Source: Paenibacillus herberti
GTDB lineage: Bacteria; Bacillota; Bacilli; Paenibacillales; Paenibacillaceae
DNA length: 64,000 nucleotides
Reading direction: 5' to 3'
Assembly (NCBI RefSeq): GCF_002233675.1
Contig: NZ_NMUQ01000001.1
Location: 1,519,490-1,583,489, forward strand
The notes below the pieces were generated by a model. That model saw nothing but the letters and a program-made list of their open reading frames with translations, did no database searches and was not told the origin of the DNA. Position numbers and translations under genes: made by a program. Below, piece by piece: positions 44,014-53,700 of this stretch; within the stretch, counting starts at the first letter, position 1; the number at the start of each line of letters is the position of its first letter.

Positions 44014-44832
44014 TTAGCGATCCCGCTGGCATTTCGGGCAGAAGAACACCTTGCGCGAAGCCTGTTCCTCTTGCACAATTTTGCCTCCACAACGGCTGCA
44101 ATCGCCGTCCGGACGGTCATATACCTTGCACTCATCGTTATATCCACCAGTCACGGTATCACCGGTTTGGAAAGGATTCTCCATATATCCGCCGCGAGCC
44201 TTAGCTTCCAGCAGCACGCTGTGCAAAGCGTCATAAAGTCGAGCAATTGTTGCCGGTTCAAGCGAGCTGATGCGAGCGCTCGGAAGCACTTCCGCCTGCC
44301 AGGCAATCTCATCCCCATAACAATTGCCGATGCCTGCAAGCACGCTTTGGTCCACGAGAGCTGTTTTGAGCGCGCTGCGCTTTTTGGTCATCAGCCTTTC
44401 AGTGAATCGCTCCAGCGTTAACCGAGGGTCCAGCGGCTCTGGGCCGAGTGCCGCCAGTCGAGCATCGGCATCGCGGGCAGTCAGTAGATGCAAATACCCA
44501 AGGCGAAGCCCGATAAAGTACAAGTTACCGTTCTCGAACTCCAACTTCACCTGTACCGTGCGATCCGGCTTTTCCTCTTCCGTGCCAAAAAACATCCAGC
44601 CACCGAGCATCAAATGGAGCAACAGCCGCTGCCCGTTGTCGAGGTGGAAAAGAAGATGTTTGCCTCGGCGTTCGACAAACCAGATGGTACGGCCTTCAAC
44701 CTGGCGGATGAACTCATCCACAGGTATATTCAGCGACTTCTCTCGACCCACCTGGACGGATCGGATCCGCTGACCCGCTACAGCGGTACCAACGAGCATC
44801 CGGTAGTGGTCCATCTCGGGATATTCCGGCAT
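44014..44832 (-). CDS. mutM: Formamidopyrimidine-DNA glycosylase family (MutM/Nei)
   Basis: Protein of 272 residues. It begins MPEYPEM: Pro2 is the Schiff-base nucleophile and Glu3 the general acid. The helix-two-turn-helix region includes SVLAGIGNCYGDEIAW, and the C-terminal zinc finger has CSRCGGKI and CPKCQR. Such enzymes excise oxidised purines or pyrimidines and nick the strand, producing the abasic ends that Nfo trims next. The gene directly precedes nfo. It could be a second Fpg/Nei-like paralogue, since the inner loop differs from the housekeeping MutM I remember. The ribosome site AGGAAGGA is about 12 bases upstream. Confidence 0.82.
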   Translation of the reverse strand: MPEYPEMDHYRMLVGTAVAGQRIRSVQVGREKSLNIPVDEFIRQVEGRTIWFVERRGKHLLFHLDNGQRLLLHLMLGGWMFFGTEEEKPDRTVQVKLEFENGNLYFIGLRLGYLHLLTARDADARLAALGPEPLDPRLTLERFTERLMTKKRSALKTALVDQSVLAGIGNCYGDEIAWQAEVLPSARISSLEPATIARLYDALHSVLLEAKARGGYMENPFQTGDTVTGGYNDECKVYDRPDGDCSRCGGKIVQEEQASRKVFFCPKCQRDR

Positions 44833-44891
44833 ATTCTGTTCGCATCCTTCCTCATGTTAATCCTCTGTACCGCGTACCTCACTTATGCGCC

Positions 44892-45728
44892 TTAGGCGCG
44901 CAAAATATACCTCCGCAGCTCATCGAGGCTGACACAGGAGGCGTATGGGGAAACATTTGCCACAGTCGCATAACGTTCGTAGTTGGCAGCATCGGTAAGT
45001 CCCGTCAGCACCAGGATAGTACGACAGCCAGAGTTGTCTCCAGAAGCAATATCGGTCGCCAAATTGTCACCAACGACCCACACTTCTTCCCTCGTCACAC
45101 CGAGCCTGCCGAGCGCATAGTCCATCAGCACTGGCGAAGGTTTTCCGATGAGTACCGGCTGTACACCCGAGGCGGCCTGGAGCATCGCCCCAATCGAACC
45201 AGCCCCTGGAAATAGCCCTCCCTTGGAAGGAAGGAGCAGATCCGGATTCGTCATTATGTAAGCTGCTCCCGAGAGCAGCTCGCGCACAGCGGCGGCAGCC
45301 TGCTCATAGGTGAAGCGGCGATTGATGCCTTGCACAACAGCATCGGCAGCTTCCTCGACCAGTTGCAGCCCTGCCCCTTCCAGCTCTTCGGCCAAACCTT
45401 CTTCGCCGACCATGAAGATTTTACCGCCAGGATAATGCTCTGCCGCGTAGGCAGCCGCAGCCTGAGCCGAAGTGCATACCTCGTCGGCACTCGCGGGGAT
45501 GCCCATCGCCCTCAGCCTTTGGGCTACAGCAGCCGGGCTGGCTGAGGAATTATTCGTTACATATTTATAAGGAACTCCAGCTTCGCGAAGCGCCTTCATT
45601 AACTCTGGCGCTCCCTCGATTACTTCATCGCCCCGATAGATCGTACCGTCCAAATCCAGCAGGAGCCCGCTAATGCGCCGATCCGGCTCACGCAATCCGG
45701 GCAAATCATGTTGTAGCTTTTCCATCAT
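44892..45728 (-). CDS. HAD-IIA phosphatase (NagD/AraL-like)
   Basis: Protein of 278 residues. Motif I LLLDLDGTIYRG is near residue 23, motif II YVTNNSSAS, a C2-type cap (about 90-190), then IGKPSPV with the catalytic Lys and VVGDNLATDI. The NagD-like subfamily dephosphorylates nucleotides and sugar phosphates. The start overlaps the mrfB stop; ATG 45728 and ATG 45725 are both possible. It is the third gene of the mrfA-mrfB-HAD operon. Confidence 0.85.
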   Translation of the reverse strand: MMEKLQHDLPGLREPDRRISGLLLDLDGTIYRGDEVIEGAPELMKALREAGVPYKYVTNNSSASPAAVAQRLRAMGIPASADEVCTSAQAAAAYAAEHYPGGKIFMVGEEGLAEELEGAGLQLVEEAADAVVQGINRRFTYEQAAAAVRELLSGAAYIMTNPDLLLPSKGGLFPGAGSIGAMLQAASGVQPVLIGKPSPVLMDYALGRLGVTREEVWVVGDNLATDIASGDNSGCRTILVLTGLTDAANYERYATVANVSPYASCVSLDELRRYILRA

Positions 45729-47233
45729 CTGCCTGCCTCCAATCTTGCTTCGGCTGCGCCAAACTTGCGGAGCAGGCGATCCCTGCGTCGACGCAGAGCT
45801 TCGAGCTCGCTGCGCTTACGAGCGTCCCGCCTAACAAGCGGATGCGAAACAGCGAGCACGAGTGCCTCCTCTGCCAAATCCAATGCGGCAGAGAAGTTTT
45901 TGCCCTTATGCTCATAGTACATAGCCAGCTCGACATGAGCTTGCCAATCCGGGATCGCAGCCACAGCGAAGCCGGCCGCAGCTTTCTGCCACAATACCAC
46001 AGCACGCTCCCAATTGCCAGCCTTCTTGTCCCTCATTGCCAGGCCATGCAAGGCTCCAGGAGGAACGAAGTCTCCCTTGGTAAGCAGTGCAAACAGCCGC
46101 TCGGCTTCGTCCTGCTCGCCCATCCGTTCGAGCCATAATCCGGTGCGCAGCAGCTCCTCCGCTCCCTCCGGCATCGGGAACCCGCTGCCGGCCTCGCCGC
46201 CGAGCAATTGCCCGAAGCGAATGCCGAGGCATGCCAGCGACACCATATCCTGCTCATTGTGCCGGAAAACGCCTTCCAGCACCGCAGGATCTCCTTCGGC
46301 CAAATAGCGGAAATATAGCGTTGGCGCCAGAGAGCCCGGCACATCATCTAGCCGGAAAATGCCGAGCCGTTCCTCCTCTACATGGCTAAGCCTGCATGAA
46401 GTGAGGGTGTTTTTCCAGATGCTGCGGGAGGGATGCAGGAAGTCCAGATGCAGCAGCTCCGGCAGCTCCCGGCCAAGCCCGTTCATAATAAGTCTTGTTT
46501 GTACGAGCGGCCAGTCGAATGAACGGCCGTTGTATGTCGCCAGCCAGCGGAAGCGAGAGAGCAACAACTCCAGCTCGGTTAACATCGCCAACTCCTCAGC
46601 GGGATGGCGGATTAGAAATTGACGAATGACAAAAGCGTCCGACTCATAATAGGCAAGTCCCATCATGAACGCAACATTACCCGTTCCTCCGCCGAGCCCC
46701 GTCGTCTCCAGGTCAAGGAAAAGCACCTCTCCTGGCGTAGGAACTCCTCCGCTTTCCGGGTGGAATGCCTTTAGGCGGGACGCAGCCGGCAGCCATTCGT
46801 CTAGCTGGTGAATCCCGCTGCGATGCGAAAGCGGCAGGCGCAGCCGCCTCTCCAAGCACTCTCCGGCTTCGACGGTGAGCAGGCGCACACCGAGCGCCGC
46901 CCATTCCGGGCCGGCATCGTCGCTGAGTGTATTCGCTTCAACAAGCGACTGAGCTTCCAGTTCGGCTCCTGACCGCGGACCAACTGCGTGGGCATCCTCG
47001 GCCTTTGGTCCATCCGCTTGAACTTCCCCAGCCTTCAGATCATTCGCTTGAGCACCCTTAGCCTTCAGCCCGTTCTCCTGGGCTTCCTCAACCTGAGACC
47101 CATCCACCAGGGCCTCCTCGGCATTCAGCCCGGCCGTCCCAGCCTCCTCGAACTGCAGCCCGTCCGTCTCAGCCTCCTCAGTCTGCGGCTTGATGCCGCG
47201 CAACCGGTTCATTCGCTCGCGCATTCCGCTCAT
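45725..47233 (-). CDS. mrfB: MrfB/YprB-type DEDD exonuclease with N-terminal repeats
   Basis: About 502 residues. The N-terminal part is unusual: seven near-perfect ten-residue repeats (see 46973-47182). The middle holds an RNase H-fold DEDD exonuclease (FLDLETTGL, TYNGRSFDWP, HNEQDM). The C-terminal part has helical TPR-like repeats (LHGLAMRDKKAGNWERAV). In B. subtilis MrfB acts with helicase MrfA to excise mitomycin-type DNA damage. ATG 47233 overlaps the mrfA stop (ATGA), so the pair is coupled. Confidence 0.85.
   Translation of the reverse strand: MSGMRERMNRLRGIKPQTEEAETDGLQFEEAGTAGLNAEEALVDGSQVEEAQENGLKAKGAQANDLKAGEVQADGPKAEDAHAVGPRSGAELEAQSLVEANTLSDDAGPEWAALGVRLLTVEAGECLERRLRLPLSHRSGIHQLDEWLPAASRLKAFHPESGGVPTPGEVLFLDLETTGLGGGTGNVAFMMGLAYYESDAFVIRQFLIRHPAEELAMLTELELLLSRFRWLATYNGRSFDWPLVQTRLIMNGLGRELPELLHLDFLHPSRSIWKNTLTSCRLSHVEEERLGIFRLDDVPGSLAPTLYFRYLAEGDPAVLEGVFRHNEQDMVSLACLGIRFGQLLGGEAGSGFPMPEGAEELLRTGLWLERMGEQDEAERLFALLTKGDFVPPGALHGLAMRDKKAGNWERAVVLWQKAAAGFAVAAIPDWQAHVELAMYYEHKGKNFSAALDLAEEALVLAVSHPLVRRDARKRSELEALRRRRDRLLRKFGAAEARLEAGR
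46973..47182 (-). repeat. Seven 30-bp repeats inside mrfB
   Basis: This span encodes seven consecutive decapeptides of the form x-E-E-A-x-x-x-G-L-x. Units read TEEAETDGLQ, FEEAGTAGLN, AEEALVDGSQ, VEEAQENGLK, AKGAQANDLK, AGEVQADGPK and AEDAHAVGPR. The period is exact, and the last three units are most diverged. They form an acidic linker between the N-terminus and the exonuclease domain. Confidence 0.85.
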
Positions 47234-49512
47234 GAGCGCACCGCCTGTGCGATCAGCTGCCTCGCCTGCGACTTGCCGAGCAGCCCGACCTCTTCGATCG
47301 GACCGACACATGCCGGGCATCCGCTCAGGCAGCTGCAGGAAGAGATTAGCCCTTTGGCGCGTTCCAGCAACTCATCATGTACCTCGTACAAACGCTCGGC
47401 GAGACCGATCCCGCCTGGATACCGATCATAAAAATAGATCGTCGGCAGCTGCGTATGCACCGCCTTCACCTGCGGCACGACCCGTATGTCCAGCGGATCG
47501 CACATCAAATAAAGAGGCGCGATGTGCACAAGCACATTCGCTAGGCCGAGCAGTGCGAACTGCATCTCATTCGTTCCCATGTCGGCCGCCGCCTCCGGGC
47601 TGAAGCTGAACCAATATCCGCTCGTATGCAGCTCCTCTTCCGGCAGATGAATGGGGCCGGAACCTATGTTCTCATGCGTACGCAGACGAATTTTTTTGAA
47701 AATCGTCGGCTTGGCATTAACCGTCAACTCGCCGTATTGCAACAGCAATTGCCCGCTTACTCGCTCCTTGTCAGAATGGAGCACCTTGAGCTCTACGGCT
47801 AGGCTCGCATCCGTATAATAGTCCACGTTCACCTGGCGTACGTAGGCTTTCTTTTCGGGAAAATCAAGCTTCTCGACCTGATACTGGACGCCCTCATGAA
47901 TATAAATAGCCTCCTCGTGGATAAGCGTCGGTGCGCTGAAACGGTCGACCTCGCCAAGCACCCGGTTGCCCTCAGTCAGATCGATAATAATGAAGTTCTC
48001 CTGCGCCGCAGAGCGCAGCGATATACCATGAGCCGGAAAGCTCTGCTCCATCCAGTACCAGCGATCCTTCACATAATGCAGCACCTTTTCCTCCGTTAGA
48101 AACTCCAGCATGTCCTCCAGCCTCTCGCCCCCGAATCTGTCTCCAGCCTTGAAGGGCAGCTCGTAGGCGGCGCATTTGACATGGTCGATCAGAATGAGCA
48201 GATTATCGGGATGAATGAGTGCACGCTCCGGCGGAGCGCTGAAGAAAAAGTCCGGATTCTGGATCATGTACTGGTCCAAAGGATTGCTGCTCGCCACCAT
48301 AAAAGTAACCGAGCTCGTCTGACGCCTACCCGCTCGACCTGATTGCTGCCATGTACTGGCCACCGTTCCGGGATAACCGTTGAGCACGCAAGCTTGCAGC
48401 TGGCCGATATCGATGCCGAGCTCCAGCGCATTCGTACTGACGACGCCGCGAATCTCCCCGCTGCGCAGCCCCTTCTCGATCTCGCGCCGTAGCTTGGGCA
48501 AATACCCGCCTCGATAGCCGCGAATCGTCCGATCATCCAGCTTGCCCCTAACCGCATCCTGGAGGTAGGTGAGCAGCAGTTCCACACGAACGCGGCTACG
48601 CGCGAACACGATCGTTTGCACACCTTGTTTAAGCAGTTTTGCAGCGAGTCGACGGGTTTCCAGAACGCTGCTGCGGCGGATGCCGAGCTGCTGGTTGACG
48701 ACAGGCGGATTATAAAAAATAAAATGCTTTTCGCCCATCGGCGCCCCATTGTCAGCTACAAGTGCCATTGGTGCACCGGTCAGCCGCTCCGCATGCTCCA
48801 GCGGATTCTCGATCGTCGCCGAGGCGCAAATAAACTGCGGCGTTGAGCCATAAAACTGGCAGATGCGCAGCAGTCTGCGGATAACATTGGCGACATGGCT
48901 GCCGAACACGCCTCGGTATGAATGCAGCTCATCGATGACGATGTAGCGGATATTTTCGAACAACTTCACCCACTTCGTATGATGAGGCAGAATGGCTGAA
49001 TGCAGCATGTCGGGATTCGTAACGACGATATGACACGCATTGCGGATCGCCTGACGCACCTGAGGAGGTGTATCTCCGTCATATGTATGCGTTTTGAGAT
49101 CAACCTCCATCAAATCGGCCAGCGTTTGCAGCTCGGCGACCTGATCTTGCGCGAGCGCTTTAGTAGGGAACAGATAGAGCGCCCTGCCCCCTTCATTTTC
49201 GAGAAGGGACTGCAGCACCGGGAGGTTGTAACAAAGGGTTTTACCAGAAGCCGTAGGCGTCACAGCAACAATATTTCGACCCCCGCGCACTTCACGATAG
49301 GCATCATCCTGATGGGTGAACAGCCTGTCGATGCCTTTTTTGCGGAGGGCGTCAGCCAGCTTGGGATGCAGATTGTCCGGGAATTCCCTAGCGCGCGCCT
49401 CGCGTGGAGGGATCGTTTGCCAATGCGTCACATGGTCCATAATTTCGGGGTCCTGCTTCAGCTCCTCCAGCCAATCGTCAAGGCCGTCCGCTCTGCCCGT
49501 CCATCGGTTCAT
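47230..49512 (-). CDS. mrfA: MrfA/YprA-type DNA-repair helicase
   Basis: About 760 residues. Helicase superfamily 2 motifs are Walker A TPTASGKT, motif II IDELH, SAT (CASATIENP) and motif VI QQSGRAGRR. The MrfA-specific C-terminal domain carries the metal-binding cysteine set CSCLSGCPAC. In B. subtilis MrfA with MrfB repairs mitomycin C adducts outside the classical excision pathway. ATG 49512 has GGAGTGAAGCAC upstream; a longer frame to 49578 would cross the predicted promoter. It is the first gene of mrfA-mrfB-HAD. Confidence 0.92.
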   Translation of the reverse strand: MNRWTGRADGLDDWLEELKQDPEIMDHVTHWQTIPPREARAREFPDNLHPKLADALRKKGIDRLFTHQDDAYREVRGGRNIVAVTPTASGKTLCYNLPVLQSLLENEGGRALYLFPTKALAQDQVAELQTLADLMEVDLKTHTYDGDTPPQVRQAIRNACHIVVTNPDMLHSAILPHHTKWVKLFENIRYIVIDELHSYRGVFGSHVANVIRRLLRICQFYGSTPQFICASATIENPLEHAERLTGAPMALVADNGAPMGEKHFIFYNPPVVNQQLGIRRSSVLETRRLAAKLLKQGVQTIVFARSRVRVELLLTYLQDAVRGKLDDRTIRGYRGGYLPKLRREIEKGLRSGEIRGVVSTNALELGIDIGQLQACVLNGYPGTVASTWQQSGRAGRRQTSSVTFMVASSNPLDQYMIQNPDFFFSAPPERALIHPDNLLILIDHVKCAAYELPFKAGDRFGGERLEDMLEFLTEEKVLHYVKDRWYWMEQSFPAHGISLRSAAQENFIIIDLTEGNRVLGEVDRFSAPTLIHEEAIYIHEGVQYQVEKLDFPEKKAYVRQVNVDYYTDASLAVELKVLHSDKERVSGQLLLQYGELTVNAKPTIFKKIRLRTHENIGSGPIHLPEEELHTSGYWFSFSPEAAADMGTNEMQFALLGLANVLVHIAPLYLMCDPLDIRVVPQVKAVHTQLPTIYFYDRYPGGIGLAERLYEVHDELLERAKGLISSCSCLSGCPACVGPIEEVGLLGKSQARQLIAQAVRS

Positions 49513-49545
49513 GTGCTTCACTCCGTTTCTCTTTCTAGTGTTTCT

Positions 49546-49574
49546 ATTGTACAGAATACATGTTCGGTTCGCAA
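49546..49574 (-). promoter_or_regulatory. mrfA promoter with embedded LexA-like site
   Basis: On the minus strand TTGCGA (49574-49569) and TACAAT (49551-49546) are 17 bases apart. In the spacer, plus-strand 49553-49566 reads AGAATACATGTTCG, matching the LexA consensus at 12 of 14 positions. Confidence 0.5.
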
Positions 49575-49711
49575 TCATAGAACCCTACTAATTAGCTTCA
49601 TTTATGTTTAATGTAATTAAATTTAAACTAGATTAAACGAAGCGAGTCGAATCGCTTGGCGCTAGACGTGGGCTCAATTTTGACCCGAGTCCTTCGCTCC
49701 CTATCACTAAA

Positions 49712-49752
49712 CAGAAAAATGGCTCCCGCCTCATTAGGAGGTAGGAGCCATT
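49712..49752 (-). terminator. Terminator of rnz
   Basis: AATGGCTCC (49718-49726) pairs with GGAGCCATT (49744-49752), with inner pairing of the CCTC and GAGG segments. On the minus strand it continues into TTTCTGTTT. Confidence 0.78.
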
Positions 49753-49765
49753 GTTTCATTACCAT

Positions 49766-50719
49766 TTACGACAAGCTAGAGTCTTGCGGCAACTCACCGC
49801 GACGCGGAATTTGTATCGACATCAGATCCGCTCCAGCATACGATTCCGGGAACACGGAGCGTGCCTCCTGCAGCAAGGCAACCATATCCTCATCGCGATA
49901 ACGGCTGCTGATATGAGTCATATACAATCTCTGCGCACCTGCTGCACGAGCCGCTTCAGCCGCTTGCAGAGTTGTCGAATGGCCGTAGGCAGCGGCCTTT
50001 TCCGCCATATCGCCTTGAAAAGTAGCCTCATGAACGAGCAGATCCGCTCCCTGGGCCAATTGACCAACTCCGTGACAAGGTACCGTATCACCGAGAATAG
50101 CAATGATGCGGCCCCTCAAATCCGGCCCTGTCACATCCCCACTACGGACAAGCTGGCCGTCTGGCAGCATGACATCCCTGCCGTTTTTGAGCTGGCCGAG
50201 CAGCGGGCCGAACGGTACGCCGAGTTCTCGCGCCTTGGCCGCATCTAACGTGCCAGGTTTGTCCTTTTCGACTATTCGGAAGCCCCAGCAAGGAACTCGA
50301 TGATTCAAAGGATGTGCCTCCACGATTAGCTCCTCATCCTCATAAATGACCCCTGCCTCCAGCTCGGTAATGATCAGCTCATAATCCAGATGGGAAGAAG
50401 TCAATCGGAACACCGCATCGATATAATCCTTGATCCCTTGCGGCCCGAAGAGCTGCAGCGGTCCTGAGCCGGCATGATAGGAGCGAGAGCTAAGCAGCCC
50501 TGGCAGACCATTAATATGATCTCCATGAAGATGAGTGATGAACACAGCCTCGATTTTGTTCAGCTTAATCGGAGTGTTCATCAGTTGATGCTGGGTTGCT
50601 TCACCACAATCGAACAGCCAGATCGAGCCGCGCGGCTGGGGAAGCGTCAACGCCATCGAGGTTACATTCCGCTGCCTCGACGGCCTGCCTGCCCCAGTAC
50701 CGAGAAATGTAAGCTCCAT
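49766..50719 (-). CDS. rnz: Ribonuclease Z
   Basis: Protein of 317 residues. The metallo-beta-lactamase motif HLHGDH has its ligands at residues 63-68, later ligands lie in AHPLNHRVPCWGF and ILGDTVPC, and a tRNA-binding exosite arm is present mid-protein. RNase Z removes 3' trailers from tRNA precursors. The start ATG 50719 follows GAGGCGAAAGC. It stands alone between mrfA and metH, with its own terminator. Confidence 0.95.
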   Translation of the reverse strand: MELTFLGTGAGRPSRQRNVTSMALTLPQPRGSIWLFDCGEATQHQLMNTPIKLNKIEAVFITHLHGDHINGLPGLLSSRSYHAGSGPLQLFGPQGIKDYIDAVFRLTSSHLDYELIITELEAGVIYEDEELIVEAHPLNHRVPCWGFRIVEKDKPGTLDAAKARELGVPFGPLLGQLKNGRDVMLPDGQLVRSGDVTGPDLRGRIIAILGDTVPCHGVGQLAQGADLLVHEATFQGDMAEKAAAYGHSTTLQAAEAARAAGAQRLYMTHISSRYRDEDMVALLQEARSVFPESYAGADLMSIQIPRRGELPQDSSLS

Positions 50720-50777
50720 GCTTTCGCCTCCCCTTCCATCCCTATCTATTTCACAGCTTTGAACCAGGCACGTTGCA

Positions 50778-53700
50778 CTAAGCTTTGTCTACGTTGAAAT
50801 ACTGCGCCTCTGGATGGGCAAATACCATTGCTGATACAGACGCCTCAGGCTCCATCATGAAGCCTTCTGTAAGCTCCACGCCGATATCCTCTGGTTTCAT
50901 AAGCTCGAACAGCGGACCCTGATCCTCCAAATTCGGACAAGCAGGATAGCCGAACGAAACCCGAATGCCTTGGTAGCGCGCGCCGTGACGCTGCTTCATC
51001 GTCATTTCCGGTGGGTCCGGATAGCCCCAAACATCCCGCATCATATGGTGAACGCGCTCCGCAAGACCTTCCGCGACCTCAAGTGCAACGGACTGCAGAG
51101 CATGGGAACGCAGGTAATCCCCCTTGTCCTTCCAGGAGCTAGCCAGCTCCCGCACGCCTTCTCCAGCTGTAACGACGAGGAAACCTACATAGTCCATAAC
51201 GCCGCTATCAACACTGCGCAAATAGTCCGCCAAGCATAGATAAGGCTCCACTTGCTGCCGAGGGAAGTTGAAGCGCTTTAAAACACGGGTCTGATCCTCA
51301 GGATCGTACACGAGAATGTCATTACCGTCGGATTGCGCTGGGAAGAAGCGATACATACCTTGCGCTTTCACGATTCCTTCTCGGGCCGCTTCATAGAGAA
51401 TAGTGTCAACGGTGTCTTTTAGACCCATCACTTTTTCATCCCGTTTTTCGAGCAGCTCCTCAACTTTCCCGCGAACGCCAAGATGATGACCAAGCAGCAT
51501 CTGCATATTCACATAGGGAACAATCTGAGGGATCGGAACGTTGCGCAAAATATGGCGATCCAAGTCAGGTGGAATAAATACAGGCGCATTCTGTGAAATA
51601 CCGCTGCGTACCGCGCGCGTCAGTTCAGGCAGCTTTGGCTTTTCCTCCACCGCAACGCCTCCGGAAGCTTTAAATTCGGCCAGCTCGTTCTCCATGACAG
51701 AGCGATGCTCCTTATTCATCAGCTTGTTCGCCAAATCCAGCCCTTCCATCGCATCCTTAGCATAAAGCACAAGACCATCGTACTCGGGAATGATGCGCGT
51801 TTTGGTGAATTTGCGGGTCAGTGCCGCTCCTCCAACCATAATTGGCACGTCAATGTCGGCATTGCGCAAATCCTGCGCCGTAATGACCATTTGCTGCGCA
51901 GATTTCACCAGCAGACCGGACAAACCGATCGCATCCGCCTTCTCTCGGCGCTGAGCCTCGATTAATTGCTCTGGCGGAACTTTAATTCCCAAGTTTACGA
52001 TATGATACCCATTATTGGAAAGGATAATCTCGACCAAGTTTTTACCGATGTCATGTACATCGCCTTTGACGGTGGCCAAAATGATCTTGCCTTTGACCGA
52101 GGACTCCTCTTTCTCCATGAACGGCTCCAGATGCGCAACGGACGCCTTCATCACCTCGGCGCTCTGCAGCACTTCGGCCACGATCAGCTCGTTTTTGTTG
52201 AACAGTCGGCCGACTTCTTCCATCCCTTTCATCAGCGGGCCGTTGATGATTTCGAGCGGGCTGTACTTCTGCATCGCCACATCCAGGTCAGGAATAAGCC
52301 CTTCCTTAGTGCCTTCTACTACATACGATGCCAAGCGCTCTTCCAGCGGCAGGCTGGATGTTTTATCCCTTTTCTCGACTTTTTTCTCGCGGAATGCAGC
52401 GACAAACGCCGCCAGCGTCTCATCATTAGTTCGGTAAATGAGATCCTCTGCCAGCTTCCGCTCATGGTCCGGGATGGATGCGTAACGCTCCAGCTTCTCG
52501 GTATTAACGATGGCATAATCCAGTCCAGCCTTGGTACATTCGTACAAATAAACCGAGTTCAGTACTTCACGGCCCGCCTCCGGCAGTCCAAAGCTGATGT
52601 TACTGATGCCGAGAATCGTATGACAACGCGGCATCGCCTGCTTGATGAGACGAATGCCTTCAACCGTCTCTTCAGCGGAGCCGATGTATTGCTCGTCACC
52701 AGTGCCGACAGGGAACATCAACGGGTCGAAAATAATATCCTCGGGCTGCAAGCCGTATTTGTTGACGAGCAGATCATAGGAACGCTGTGCAACTGCCAGC
52801 TTGTCCTCTCGCTTGATCGCCTGGCCGGTTTCATCAATCGTACCAACGACGACAGCTGCGCCATATTTGTGGATAATCGGGACGACTTGCTGGAACTTCT
52901 CCTCGCCATCCTCCAGGTTGATCGAGTTGATAATCGCCTTGCCCTGGGAATATTTCAAAGACAGCTCGATGACCTTCGGGTCAGTCGTATCAATGACGAG
53001 TGGAGCCTTCACCAGCTTAACGACAATCTCCAAAAAGAGACGCATGTCCTCGGTCTCGTCGCGGTCAGGGTCTTGTAGGCAGACGTCAATGACATGGGCG
53101 CCTTTTTTTACTTGAGCGCGAGCGATCTCAGCCGCTTCCTCGTATTTGCCCTCGACGATGAGCCGCTTGAACTTACGGGAACCGAGCACATTCGTGCGCT
53201 CGCCGACCATGTATGGCCGATTATCCGGCTCGATGTAGACGGTCTCAATGCCGGACACGGCTGGAGCATGTGAGCCACTCCGTGGGCGTGGCGGGTAGTT
53301 CGCCATCTTATCAACAAGCGCCCGAATATGAGCTGGCGTCGTTCCACAACAGCCTCCGGCGATATTTAGCCAGCCTTGCTCGGCAAAAGCGCCCATTTTG
53401 ATTGCAAGCGACTGAGGGGACTCGTGGTACTGGCCGTTCTCATCAGGTAGGCCGGCATTGGGATAACAGCTGATCGCCGCATGGGAAATGTCGCTAAGCG
53501 TACGGATATGATCGCGCATGAATTCCGGACCCGTCGCACAATTAAGCCCGATGGAGATCGGATTGAGATGTTCCAGTGAAATGTAGAAAGATTCGATGTT
53601 TTGTCCAGCCAGCGTCGTGCCCATCGGCTCGATCGTGCCCGAAATCATCAGTGGCAGCTGCACGCCGGTCTGCTCGTAAGCCTGACGGATGGCGATGCTG

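Noticed and set aside
51966..53078. Plus-strand open frame of 370 codons opposite metH
   Set aside because: It is fully inside the well-supported metH gene, has no ribosome site and no recognisable domain; it mirrors the codon bias of the opposite strand.
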